From positions 22,467 through 31,017 of the forward strand of contig DFSO01000014.1 of assembly GCA_002378665.1 (NCBI GenBank): 8,551 bases of DNA. The letters run 5' to 3'. A model generated the notes under the pieces. That model saw only the letters and a program-made list of their open reading frames with translations. It searched no databases and was not told the origin of the DNA. Made by a program: the position numbers and the translations under genes. Of the stretch, positions 1-5,891 are shown piece after piece. The stretch is from Loktanella sp. UBA3435. GTDB taxonomy: Bacteria; Pseudomonadota; Alphaproteobacteria; Rhodobacterales; Rhodobacteraceae. Position 1 is the stretch's first letter. Every line of letters begins with the position of its first letter.

Positions 1-410
1 GGTTTTGGCACAGCAACCGGCTTTGCGGCTTCAATAGCAGCCGCCGCCTCACGCTCTTTTCGTGCTGTCGCGGCCTTAGCCATCGCTTCGGAGGCTTGGG
101 TCTTTGCCTTCATCCGCTCTTCGGTCAATTCGCGCGTCGCGGGGCCAACGGTCATGCCTGTGGCCTCGCGGATTTTATCAACGCCAAATTTCTGAGGGTT
201 GGCCGCAGCCTTCAGCGACTTTGAGATGTCTTTCACACCGCTATCGTCTGCTGCTGCTTCCATCGCTCGGCTAAACTCGCGGGCCATTCCGCGTGCTTTG
301 CCAGTAAATTCACCCATTGTGCGGAACATTCCGGGCAGATCTTTGGGCCCGATCACAATCAGTGCCACAATGGCGACCAGCACCATTTCGCTCCAGCCTA
401 AGCCAAACAT
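1..410 (-). CDS. tatB: Sec-independent (twin-arginine) translocase subunit TatB, C-terminus off the window
   Basis: TatB works with TatC at the inner membrane as the receptor complex that binds twin-arginine signal peptides before folded proteins are exported. The visible 136 residues start MFGLGWSEMVLVAIVALIVI. This is a short N-terminal transmembrane helix (about residues 5-21) carrying the Glu8 typical of TatB, followed by the Gly-Pro-Lys-Asp-Leu-Pro hinge at 21-26. An amphipathic helix and then a long charged, Ala/Glu/Lys-rich tail follow, as expected. The ATG at 410-408 has a GAGGGA-type ribosome binding site 8-10 bases upstream. The gene lies 28 bases downstream of tatA on the same strand, so the two are surely cotranscribed; tatC is expected just beyond the left edge. 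TatB is preferred over a second TatA because of the conserved Glu in the helix and the long tail. The frame runs open to position 1, so the C-terminus is not visible. Confidence 0.93.
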   Translation of the reverse strand, partial: MFGLGWSEMVLVAIVALIVIGPKDLPGMFRTMGEFTGKARGMAREFSRAMEAAADDSGVKDISKSLKAAANPQKFGVDKIREATGMTVGPATRELTEERMKAKTQASEAMAKAATARKEREAAAAIEAAKPVAVPK

Positions 411-438
411 CAGCGTATTCCCTCAGTTTTGGGTTTGA

Positions 439-651
439 TTAGGCTTTGTCTTTTTCGTCAGCAGGTGTGACATCCTTGGCCGCGTCCATGCCTTCTTCAA
501 GCTCGGCCTTGCCGTCATCAACGCCCTTTTTGAAAGCAGTGATGCCTTTGCCGACTTCACCCATCAAAGACGAGATTTTGCCGCGGCCAAACAAGACCAA
601 GACAACAACCGCAATCAGCAACAGACCCGGCAAACCAATATTATTCAGCAT
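439..651 (-). CDS. tatA: Twin-arginine translocase pore subunit TatA
   Basis: TatA oligomerises at TatBC complexes to form the passage for folded twin-arginine substrates across the inner membrane. The 70-residue protein starts MLNNIGLPGLLLIAVVVLVL. It has one N-terminal transmembrane helix (about 5-20), the family's Phe-Gly-Arg-Gly-Lys hinge at 21-25, an amphipathic helix (about 26-44), and a short acidic/basic tail ending in DEKDKA. Length is normal for TatA. A GTG in the same frame at 669 would add six residues, but it sits on top of the AGGGAG ribosome binding site (659-664), so the ATG at 651 is chosen. It is the first gene of the minus-strand tat cluster, with tatB 28 bases downstream. 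A divergent regulator gene lies upstream, and the shared intergenic region holds a repeat cluster that might affect tat expression. I could not identify a convincing promoter for it. Confidence 0.95.
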   Translation of the reverse strand: MLNNIGLPGLLLIAVVVLVLFGRGKISSLMGEVGKGITAFKKGVDDGKAELEEGMDAAKDVTPADEKDKA

Positions 652-658
652 TTCATTT

Positions 659-664
659 CTCCCT
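659..664 (-). promoter_or_regulatory. tatA: Ribosome binding site that fixes the tatA start
   Basis: On the minus strand this reads AGGGAG, 7 bases before the ATG at 651. It overlaps the alternative GTG-initiated extension from 669, which argues against that longer start. Confidence 0.7.
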
Positions 665-753
665 TTCACCAGCCATCTGTGGCGGCGTGTTAAACTCTTA
701 TCTCACAAATAGGGCCTCTCTGCGCCCGATGGAAGGTGCAAAAAGCCCAATAA

Positions 754-811
754 TGACAGGTAAATCACGTTTCTTGTGACAAAAACTTGTCAGTTGCCAG
801 ATAATTGACAA
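754..811. promoter_or_regulatory. Cluster of TGACAA/TTGTCA half-sites, candidate operator of the WYL regulator
   Basis: Four copies of one hexamer lie within 58 bases between the divergent tatA and regulator genes: TGACAG (754-759), TGACAA (777-782), TTGTCA (787-792) and TGACAA (806-811). The middle two form an inverted repeat with a 4-base spacer; the last two form a second inverted repeat with a 13-base spacer. A weak sigma-70-like pair, GTGACA (776-781) and GATAAT (800-805) with an 18-base spacer, would place the operator over the promoter of the plus-strand regulator. HTH regulators of this kind usually bind as dimers and often control their own gene, so autoregulation is the simplest reading. 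It is inference from position and symmetry only. Confidence 0.45.
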
Positions 812-826
812 AACTAGCACCAATTC

Positions 827-832
827 AAAGGA
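827..832 (+). promoter_or_regulatory. Ribosome binding site that fixes the WYL regulator start
   Basis: AAAGGA lies 8 bases before the ATG at 841. An in-frame upstream start at 805 would add twelve residues unlike the family, has no such site, and lies inside the putative operator/promoter region. Confidence 0.65.
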
Positions 833-840
833 ATCACCCC

Positions 841-1494
841 ATGCGCCGCGCTGATAGATTAATGGCCCTGATCCAGCACCTGCGCGACGGCGCTTTGCAC
901 AAGGCTGCCGATTTGGCGGCGGCAACTGATGTCTCGCTGCGCACGATCTACCGCGACATGGATACGCTCGCGGCCTCTGGTGTGCCGATTGAGGGCGAGC
1001 GCGGCATTGGCTACCGCGTCACCGCCGCGATCACCCTGCCCCCGCTGAACCTGACAATGACCGAGGTCGAGGCGCTGCACATCGGCTTGCTTGCCGTGGG
1101 GCAAAACGGCGACGCCGAACTCTCAAGTGCCGCCCGCACCCTCTCGGCCAAACTCGACGCTGTGATGCCAGAGGACCGCAGCCGCGCGCCCTCCGGCTAC
1201 GGCTTTGCGATCTATCCCTTTGCGGATGCAGCACGCGGCTTCCAATATCTGCCGATGATCCGCCAAGCGATCCGCGCCCGCCAGAAACTCAAACTGACAA
1301 TGCATGGCAGCGACCAAACCGTACGGCCTTTGCAGCTTGATTATTGGGGCCGCCTATGGACCTGCGTCGTCTGGAACGAAAAGATCCGCGACTTTGCGGA
1401 ACTCCGCGTTGACCAGATCACAGCGCTCAAAACCCTGCCCAGCCTTTTCGTCGATGAAGCGGGCAAATCCCTCGCAGACTTTAACACCCGCTAA
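841..1494 (+). CDS. HTH-type (YafY-like) transcriptional regulator with degenerate WYL domain
   Basis: A 217-residue DNA-binding regulator. Residues 1-60 form an HTH_11/DeoR-type winged helix: the helix-turn-helix lies around 20-45, with the typical recognition stretch Ser-Leu-Arg-Thr-Ile-Tyr-Arg-Asp near 32-39 and a Gly-Ile-Gly-Tyr-Arg-Val wing at 55-60. After a linker, residues about 130-217 form a WYL-type ligand-sensing domain with the usual Pro-Leu-Gln-Leu-Asp-Tyr strand and Leu-Arg-Val-Asp-Gln-Ile ending. In place of the Trp-Tyr-Leu signature it has Trp173-Thr-Cys. Family members respond to small ligands or nucleic acid and usually control their own gene or neighbouring genes. It is transcribed away from tatA and its 3' end faces the PhyH-like gene. 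The upstream TGACAA cluster is the obvious candidate binding site. The ligand and the targets cannot be read from the sequence. Confidence 0.88.
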   Translation: MRRADRLMALIQHLRDGALHKAADLAAATDVSLRTIYRDMDTLAASGVPIEGERGIGYRVTAAITLPPLNLTMTEVEALHIGLLAVGQNGDAELSSAARTLSAKLDAVMPEDRSRAPSGYGFAIYPFADAARGFQYLPMIRQAIRARQKLKLTMHGSDQTVRPLQLDYWGRLWTCVVWNEKIRDFAELRVDQITALKTLPSLFVDEAGKSLADFNTR

Positions 1495-1508
1495 TTTTCT
1501 ATGTCCGC

Positions 1509-1525
1509 AAAAACTCCCGCCGGAG
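1509..1525 (-). terminator. Weak candidate terminator after the PhyH-like gene
   Basis: Read on the minus strand, directly after the oxygenase stop codon, CTCC-GGCG-GGAG (1525-1514) is followed by TTTTT (1513-1509). The stem is only four base pairs, so it is weak. Its place in the 33-base convergent gap and the following T run are what support it. Confidence 0.3.
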
Positions 1526-1527
1526 GC

Positions 1528-2238
1528 TCAGAGCTCAATCCAAGCGGCAGGATCGATCAAGGGGCGAAAGTAGGCAATCATACGCCCTTCTTCGGGCGCG
1601 TGCCCATCCCATCGCGCAACGCCGTGGATCAAATGGCGATGTAAGAAAACGGCCTCGCCCACCACAGTCGGTATCTCCAACCGCGCACAGCGATCAAACA
1701 CCTCGCGCCGCGCCTCTTGATAGACCTCCGTCACATCCACATCACCGTAGCTTTGCGGTGCAACCCCTTCAAATGCCGAAAGAAACGCCGCTTGCATAAT
1801 CAAGTGACTGCCCTCCCAAACCACCAAGGGACTGGCGGTCGCCTCATTCAGCGCCATACCCAAAATGAAACCATGGGGTTCTCGTAAATGCCGCCGTTTC
1901 TTGCGCCCCTCAGGCAAAAGCCCATCCATATGGGCCGCATCCCGCTTCACCCGAAACAAATGCGCAGCCTCGGTCTCATCTGCGTCACGCTTGGGGTAGT
2001 CTGGATAAACAATGGAGACTTGCGCCGCGTGCCACGCGTCATGCATCGCGGCATATGGCATTGGCACACCGCCAACCGATCCATCTGGCGCATTGGGCAA
2101 CGCGTCCACGCCGACAAACCATGTACCACCATGACGGCGATCCGAGGTGTCTAGCTGTAACACCGCCTCCCTTGCGGCAGCGGCCCAACGGGCAACCGCA
2201 GGATCAAAACGGCGAACTTCATAGCCGGTGCTTACCAA
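1528..2238 (-). CDS. PhyH-like Fe(II)/2-oxoglutarate-dependent dioxygenase family protein
   Basis: A 236-residue, probably cytoplasmic protein with the layout of phytanoyl-CoA dioxygenase-like (PhyH) enzymes. These use Fe(II), O2 and 2-oxoglutarate to hydroxylate small substrates. Visible markers are the iron-binding His103-Met-Asp105 pair; a Trp-Glu-Gly-Ser-His stretch at 141-145 matching the family's Gly-Ser-His region; the distal iron ligand His205 in Leu-Ile-His-Gly; and Arg219, 14 residues later, positioned to bind the 2-oxoglutarate carboxylate. All expected catalytic residues are therefore present. The start is taken as TTG at 2238: no ATG or GTG lies near the N-terminus, a GAAAGG site (2246-2251) sits 7 bases upstream, and the start overlaps the end of the upstream permease gene by 7 bases. 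It is the last gene of the dusA-permease-oxygenase operon. The substrate is unknown. Confidence 0.75.
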   Translation of the reverse strand: MVSTGYEVRRFDPAVARWAAAAREAVLQLDTSDRRHGGTWFVGVDALPNAPDGSVGGVPMPYAAMHDAWHAAQVSIVYPDYPKRDADETEAAHLFRVKRDAAHMDGLLPEGRKKRRHLREPHGFILGMALNEATASPLVVWEGSHLIMQAAFLSAFEGVAPQSYGDVDVTEVYQEARREVFDRCARLEIPTVVGEAVFLHRHLIHGVARWDGHAPEEGRMIAYFRPLIDPAAWIEL

Positions 2239-3050
2239 CCAAGTGCCTTTCTCAGCATATTGAGTGCGACCAAAATCAGGAAAAAGCCGAACACTCGCTT
2301 TAGCGGTTTGGGGTCCATGCGGTGGGCTAACGCAGCGCCCCAGGGAGCCGTGATCAGTGTCATCGCGATGACCAATCCAAACGCGATCAAATTGACCGCA
2401 CCAGTAGAATACGGCGGAGATTTGGCCATATCAACGGTCAAAAACCCTAGCACGGATGGCACGGCAATAATTACGCCAAACCCTGCCGCCGTTGCAACCG
2501 CGCGGTGGATCGGCACGTTATAAAGCGACATCGTCGGCACCCCAAAGGAACCGCCACCAATGCCCATCAAGACCGACAAGAACCCCAAGATCGGCGAGAG
2601 GATCACACGTGCGATCCCCGTCGGCATCGCCTCACCTATCCGCCAATGCGATTTGCCAAATGCCATATAGAGGCCCACGATAATGGCGAGAATACCAAAG
2701 ATCATCTGCAACGCCGTAGAGCGCAGTGAAGACGCGATGAAAAAGCCGATGACCGCACCAGTCGCGATCCCCGGCGCCCAGCCCCGCAAAATCTCCCAAT
2801 CGACCGCACCCTTTTTGTTATGGGCCAAAACGGAACGTACAGAGGTCACGATGATCGTCGCCAGCGAGGTGCCAAGGCACATCTGCATCAGTTGCGGGCT
2901 GTCAAAGCCAAGCACCTGAAACGCGTAGAAAAATGCGGGCACGAGGATAATTCCGCCGCCGACCCCCAAGAGCCCCGCAAGCACGCCTGCAAAGGCTCCG
3001 ATGACCAAAAGCATAGCCCCCATGGCCAAAACCAAACTCATATCCATCAC
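2232..3050 (-). CDS. TSUP-family (TauE/SafE-like) membrane permease
   Basis: A 272-residue inner-membrane protein of the TSUP family, whose characterised members move sulfite, sulfonates or other small organic anions. It shows the family's duplicated architecture. An N-terminal half carries Gly-Leu-Leu-Gly-Val-Gly-Gly-Gly at 26-33, and a C-terminal half repeats the motif as Leu-Met-Gly-Ile-Gly-Gly-Gly at 161-167, each followed by Val-Pro and a further helix. About eight hydrophobic segments are visible, and the length is usual. The start is GTG at 3050, which overlaps the dusA stop as GTGA and has GGAGG (3058-3062) 7 bases upstream; ATG at 3047 is an alternative using the same site. The next gene, a PhyH-like oxygenase, overlaps its stop codon. 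An exporter beside an oxygenase may mean it removes a product or by-product, but the substrate cannot be told. Confidence 0.88.
   Translation of the reverse strand: MMDMSLVLAMGAMLLVIGAFAGVLAGLLGVGGGIILVPAFFYAFQVLGFDSPQLMQMCLGTSLATIIVTSVRSVLAHNKKGAVDWEILRGWAPGIATGAVIGFFIASSLRSTALQMIFGILAIIVGLYMAFGKSHWRIGEAMPTGIARVILSPILGFLSVLMGIGGGSFGVPTMSLYNVPIHRAVATAAGFGVIIAVPSVLGFLTVDMAKSPPYSTGAVNLIAFGLVIAMTLITAPWGAALAHRMDPKPLKRVFGFFLILVALNMLRKALGW
2246..2251 (-). promoter_or_regulatory. Ribosome binding site supporting a TTG start
   Basis: GAAAGG on the minus strand, 7 bases before the TTG at 2238. It lies inside the last codons of the permease gene, so translation of the oxygenase is probably coupled to that of the permease. 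Confidence 0.55.
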
Positions 3051-4033
3051 CCAGCCGCCTCCATTACATAGGACAATGCTTGCAGCACCGTCGCCTCATT
3101 CGCCCCGTCTTTGTGGGCATTCTCCGACAAATACCGCCGCCACATCCGCGCGCCAGCCTTACCTTGGAACAGACCCAACATATGCCGTGTGATCTGATGC
3201 AAGCGCCCGCCATTTGCGACATGATCCGCAATATAAGGCAGCATCAAGTGCACGATCTCGTGGGCGCTGCGCGTCTCGCCATCGCCGAACACCAAACGGT
3301 CCGCATCCAATAGCACCTCGGCAGGGCTATGATAAGCCGCACGCCCGATCATCACACCGTCCAGCCCCGATTCCAAGAACTTCAGGGTCTCGTCTAGCGT
3401 GGTCACGCCCCCGTTTACCGACAGATGCAGATGCGGGAACATGCCCTTCATCTCATGCACCAGCATGTAATCAAGTGGCGGCACATCGCGGTTCTCTTTG
3501 GGCGACAGCCCCTGCAACCACGCCTTGCGGGCATGGATCGTAAAGCGGTCACATCCAGCCGAACTCACCCGCGCGATAAAGTCGGGCAGAATTTCGGAAG
3601 GCTCCTGATCGTCCACGCCAATGCGGCATTTCACCGTGACAGGCACATCCACAACGGCCCGCATCGCGGCAACACAGTCGGCCACTAGGGGCGCGTTTTC
3701 CATCAGAACCGCCCCAAAGGATCCTGATTGCACGCGGTCCGACGGGCAACCACAGTTCAGGTTAATCTCGGCGTAACCAAAGTCCGCACAAATCTTGGCG
3801 GCCTGTGCCAATTGCGCAGGATCAGACCCGCCCAATTGCACGGCCACTGGATGCTCGGCATCACTAAACCCCAACAGGCGATCTTGATCGCCGTTGATCA
3901 CTGCAGGCGCCGTCACCATTTCCGTATAAAGTAGGGCGTGACGCGACATCTGCCGATGAAAATAACGGCAATGACGATCCGTCCAATCCATCATCGGTGC
4001 GACGGACAAACGTGCTGACCTCGTCAAACTCAT
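3047..4033 (-). CDS. dusA: tRNA-dihydrouridine(20/20a) synthase DusA
   Basis: A flavoenzyme that reduces uridine to dihydrouridine in the D-loop of tRNA, using FMN and NADPH in the cytoplasm. The 328-residue protein has the Dus TIM-barrel start Ser-Val-Ala-Pro-Met-Met-Asp-Trp-Thr-Asp (10-19) and the catalytic signature Asn-Leu-Asn-Cys-Gly-Cys-Pro-Ser at 91-98, whose second Cys (96) is the active-site acid. Other markers are Lys135-Cys-Arg-Ile-Gly, His167-Ala-Arg followed by the DusA-typical Lys-Ala-Trp-Leu-Gln-Gly-Leu-Ser-Pro-Lys stretch, and Asn207-Gly-Gly plus Gly-Arg (230-231) for FMN phosphate binding. A helical C-terminal domain follows. Length and motifs fit DusA rather than DusB or DusC. 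The ATG at 4033 is chosen because GGTGGAG lies 9 bases upstream; in-frame TTG (4051) and GTG (4048) starts would overlap that site. It heads an operon with the TSUP permease and the PhyH-like oxygenase. Confidence 0.95.
   Translation of the reverse strand: MSLTRSARLSVAPMMDWTDRHCRYFHRQMSRHALLYTEMVTAPAVINGDQDRLLGFSDAEHPVAVQLGGSDPAQLAQAAKICADFGYAEINLNCGCPSDRVQSGSFGAVLMENAPLVADCVAAMRAVVDVPVTVKCRIGVDDQEPSEILPDFIARVSSAGCDRFTIHARKAWLQGLSPKENRDVPPLDYMLVHEMKGMFPHLHLSVNGGVTTLDETLKFLESGLDGVMIGRAAYHSPAEVLLDADRLVFGDGETRSAHEIVHLMLPYIADHVANGGRLHQITRHMLGLFQGKAGARMWRRYLSENAHKDGANEATVLQALSYVMEAAG
3058..3062 (-). promoter_or_regulatory. Strong ribosome binding site for the TSUP permease within dusA
   Basis: GGAGG on the minus strand, 7 bases before the GTG at 3050 and 10 before the ATG at 3047. 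The GTG fits the spacing better and gives a GTGA stop-start overlap with dusA. Confidence 0.6.
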
Positions 4034-4042
4034 TGCGTTTTG

Positions 4043-4049
4043 CTCCACC
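4043..4049 (-). promoter_or_regulatory. dusA: Ribosome binding site that fixes the dusA start
   Basis: GGTGGAG on the minus strand, 9 bases before the ATG at 4033. It makes the longer TTG or GTG starts at 4051 and 4048 unlikely. Confidence 0.6.
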
Positions 4050-4087
4050 AACTAGCCCTTTGGGATTTTACACATCCATGATGCGAG

Positions 4088-4116
4088 GGCATATGTCTCC
4101 TATTGAGCAAAAACAA
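4088..4116 (-). promoter_or_regulatory. Weak candidate promoter for the dusA operon
   Basis: On the minus strand, TTGTTT (4116-4111) and TATGCC (4093-4088) are separated by 17 bases, and the site lies 55 bases before the dusA start. The -10 box matches the consensus poorly. The -35 box sits inside a perfect inverted repeat, which could serve regulation. Confidence 0.25.
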
Positions 4117-4144
4117 TAGATGGGTGACTAACTATTACCAATAG
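4100..4144. repeat. Pair of CTATT/AATAG palindromes between dusA and the broken sulfotransferase gene
   Basis: CTATTG (4100-4105) and CAATAG (4114-4119) form a perfect 6-base inverted repeat around an 8-base A-rich centre. A second palindrome, CTATT-ACC-AATAG, follows at 4132-4144. Four copies of one pentamer in 45 bases are more than I would expect in this short gap. They are too AT-rich to be an ordinary intrinsic terminator. They may be an operator upstream of dusA, or a chance product of low GC. Confidence 0.35.
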
Positions 4145-4151
4145 AGCAGAG

Positions 4152-4481
4152 TTACACATAGCCAAACCGCTTTTCAATTGAGGGGCCTCCAAAGCTCTGG
4201 AAAAGTTTCTGAGCCTCAGGTGACCATAAGTCGTCTGCGCCTGAGCGCCCCCCACTAAAGGTGAGCGTCGGTGTATCAACACAATCCAACACCACTTTTT
4301 TAGCGTCGTCTGTTGGCTCAATCCCTAAGTACTCGAGCAATAAAGTCACGCATTTATCCTGTGCGTCCTTACCAAATTCGCCGACAATTTCCTCAAATTT
4401 GACTGGGAAGACACCGTCTTGGTCAACCCAAGGTACCAAAGTTTTTGCTAGTCTGGTTTGTTGCTCACCAAAGACTTCAAA
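4152..4481 (-). pseudogene. Segment 3: C-terminal remnant of the sulfotransferase
   Basis: Directly after the second TAA the frame reads Phe-Glu-Val-Phe-Gly-Glu-Gln-Gln, then Val-Pro-Trp-Val-Asp. Next comes the sulfotransferase-typical Val-Lys-Phe-Glu-Glu-Ile-Val stretch (the 'RYEDL' position of the family), a Leu-Leu-Glu-Tyr-Leu-Gly-Ile helix, and a tail ending in Arg-Phe-Gly-Tyr-Val. GTG at 4439 could start an isolated 95-residue product, but without the PAPS-binding half it would not be a functional enzyme. Preservation of the tail's sequence implies the breakage is recent. Confidence 0.65.
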
Positions 4482-5387
4482 TTAGCCAATGAACTTTTCC
4501 TGCGGGGTTTCGCCTGATACCCATGCACTTTTCTCGGCTGCGAACCTCTGTGGATCAAGTGCGATACGTTTTGCTTCAAAATACATGAAAGATGCGAGGC
4601 AATCGCGCCAACGACGGACTGCTAGCAAAACCTTAAAATTATTCAAAAGTTTGCGGTTGCGACCCGAAAAGGCGATGTGTCCAACTGAAAACTGTCCGGG
4701 CTTGAGGAACTGGACACTGGCATCGAACCCAATTGGGTAAGAAAGCTGACGTGCCTTTGAAAGCTTTTCATCAAGACTGCGACCGCGATAGTCCGTTAAT
4801 GAGAAAGGGCTCATATGGATGTCTGAGTTCCGCCATCCAAGCTCGCTAAGTATCTCGCCAAGAAAATAAGTGCCAGCTTTGGGCAGTGAGTTCACAAAGG
4901 CTTTTTCTGGTCTTTTTCCCGAGAGGGTCGTGAAACACAGATGTCCCTTTTCGTCCATTTCAAAAACAAATGGTCGATCCGCGGTGTTTAAAATGGCTGT
5001 ACGCACGGGTTGCGAAAGGCATTCTTGCGAAAGCAACGTCTCTACGACTGGTGCAACGGCCTGCAATAGCTGATCTTGGGTGCTTTGAGGCGGGTAATAC
5101 CTATTCGACAAACTGAGCGCGCCCGTCGGCTCGACAAATGGACAAGGCAAGCCCGTGAAACGACTTAAAAATCGCGTGCCTAAAAGATCGTGGACAACTT
5201 CGACCGACTGATCGAACAGCGGTGAAATTTGCGCATATGTATCTTCGCCGACCAGTTGCGGAAACGTGCCAAAATTACCGGTCTGTGTTGCCAACTCAGC
5301 GCTCCATTCGCCGGGGCCACGTGGCGATACCCAGAGCAGCATTTTGGGCCCGGGGATCGCGCTGGCAAGCGCATGATAGCTGCGAAT
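4482..5387 (-). pseudogene. Segment 2: DUF6473-like C-terminal half plus sulfotransferase N-terminal half
   Basis: After the first TAA the frame continues Ile-Arg-Ser-Tyr-His-Ala-Leu, then Leu-Leu-Trp-Val-Ser and a Phe-Pro-Gln-Leu-Val stretch. These belong to the second half of the DUF6473-like domain, which ends near Asn-Arg-Tyr-Tyr-Pro and a closing helix. About 45 residues later comes the sulfotransferase 5'-phosphosulfate loop, Pro-Lys-Ala-Gly-Thr (4883-4869). The 3'-phosphate motif, Arg-Arg-Trp-Arg-Asp-Cys-Leu-Ala-Ser, lies within 4622-4587. Both halves of the PAPS binding site are thus present. An ATG at 5342 could in principle start this piece, but it lies inside the DUF6473-like domain with no support for real initiation. 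The TAA at 4482 removes the C-terminal part of the sulfotransferase. Confidence 0.7.
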
Positions 5388-5891
5388 TTAATTGTCATTC
5401 CAACGACGTAGAACTTGGCCAAACTTCTCAACATCAGTTTCCCAAATGCTACGCAACACCGCCTCACGAGGACGTAACTCGCCCGTCGTTAAGTCGGTCG
5501 TTTTCCATCCACCTGGATACTCATCATATCCGATACTACGGCCGGACATCACTTGTACGATTGTGAGCTGAGCGTTTTCTAAATAGGGTCGCAATTTCGG
5601 CGATAAAGCAAATTCTGGCCCGGCTGCTGGCACAGAAAGGTTCAAGACCGGTAGATTAAACTTGCGTGCCAATTTGTGCTGGAAGCTGTCAGAGTGAAAC
5701 CGCCCAAGCAGCTGTGCGGCACCTACAAGACAAATGTAGCGGCCGTTCTTTAGATCTTCTGCACTCGGGCAAGGCCCGCGAAACAAGTTTTCCCCGTCCA
5801 CAGAATGCAAATCATAGTCAACAATCTCAAAATCTTGCGCTTGGTAGTGCGGAAATTGATCATATAAATTTTGAAAGCCGTTTTTCCACAA
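5388..5891 (-). pseudogene. Segment 1: N-terminal half of the DUF6473-like domain
   Basis: Encodes 167 residues if started at the TTG at 5891. It resembles the Rhodobacteraceae DUF6473 family. It has a Phe-Arg-Gly-Pro stretch near residues 37-40, a Leu-Val-Gly-Ala-Ala-Gln-x-x-Gly-Arg-Phe strand-turn, a Leu-Asn-Leu-Ser-x-x-Ala-Ala-Gly-Pro loop, and Val-Gln-Val-Met-Ser-Gly-Arg. The biochemical function of this family is not known to me. The segment ends at a TAA in the middle of the domain, directly after Arg-Arg-Trp-Asn-Asp-Asn, and the next codons continue the domain. The peptide on its own would lack the C-terminal half of the fold. Confidence 0.6.

Larger units (their letters stand above)
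4152..5891 (-). pseudogene. Broken DUF6473-like/sulfotransferase fusion gene, two in-frame TAA codons
   Basis: One minus-strand frame runs from 5891 to the TAA at 4152 and codes, read through, for about 577 residues. It is cut by TAA at 5388-5390 and again at 4482-4484, with no frameshift between these points. Protein similarity continues across both stops: the DUF6473-like domain spans the first and the sulfotransferase domain spans the second. Intact genes in this window end in the same TAA codon, so a changed genetic code is excluded, and two independent nonsense mutations are the simplest account. The 5' end is unclear. The TTG at 5891 has no good ribosome binding site, and plausible coding extends upstream to a TGA near 5970, possibly with a further frameshift. 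Base composition is lower in GC than the flanks, which suggests transfer. The former role may have been sulfation of a surface polysaccharide or similar acceptor. Confidence 0.8.

Noticed and set aside
652..669. Longer tatA from a GTG at 669
   Set aside because: The added codons are the ribosome binding site itself, and the TatA family starts at the Met of 651.
805..840. Longer start for the WYL regulator
   Set aside because: The extra residues do not resemble the family, and the ATG at 841 has AAAGGA at good spacing.
2055..2729. Plus-strand open frames across the permease and oxygenase genes
   Set aside because: They are antisense shadows with Arg/Pro/His-rich composition and no ribosome binding sites or domain features.
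4152..5891. Alternative genetic code or programmed TAA readthrough
   Set aside because: Four intact genes in the window end in TAA, and no readthrough context or structure was recognised next to either stop.
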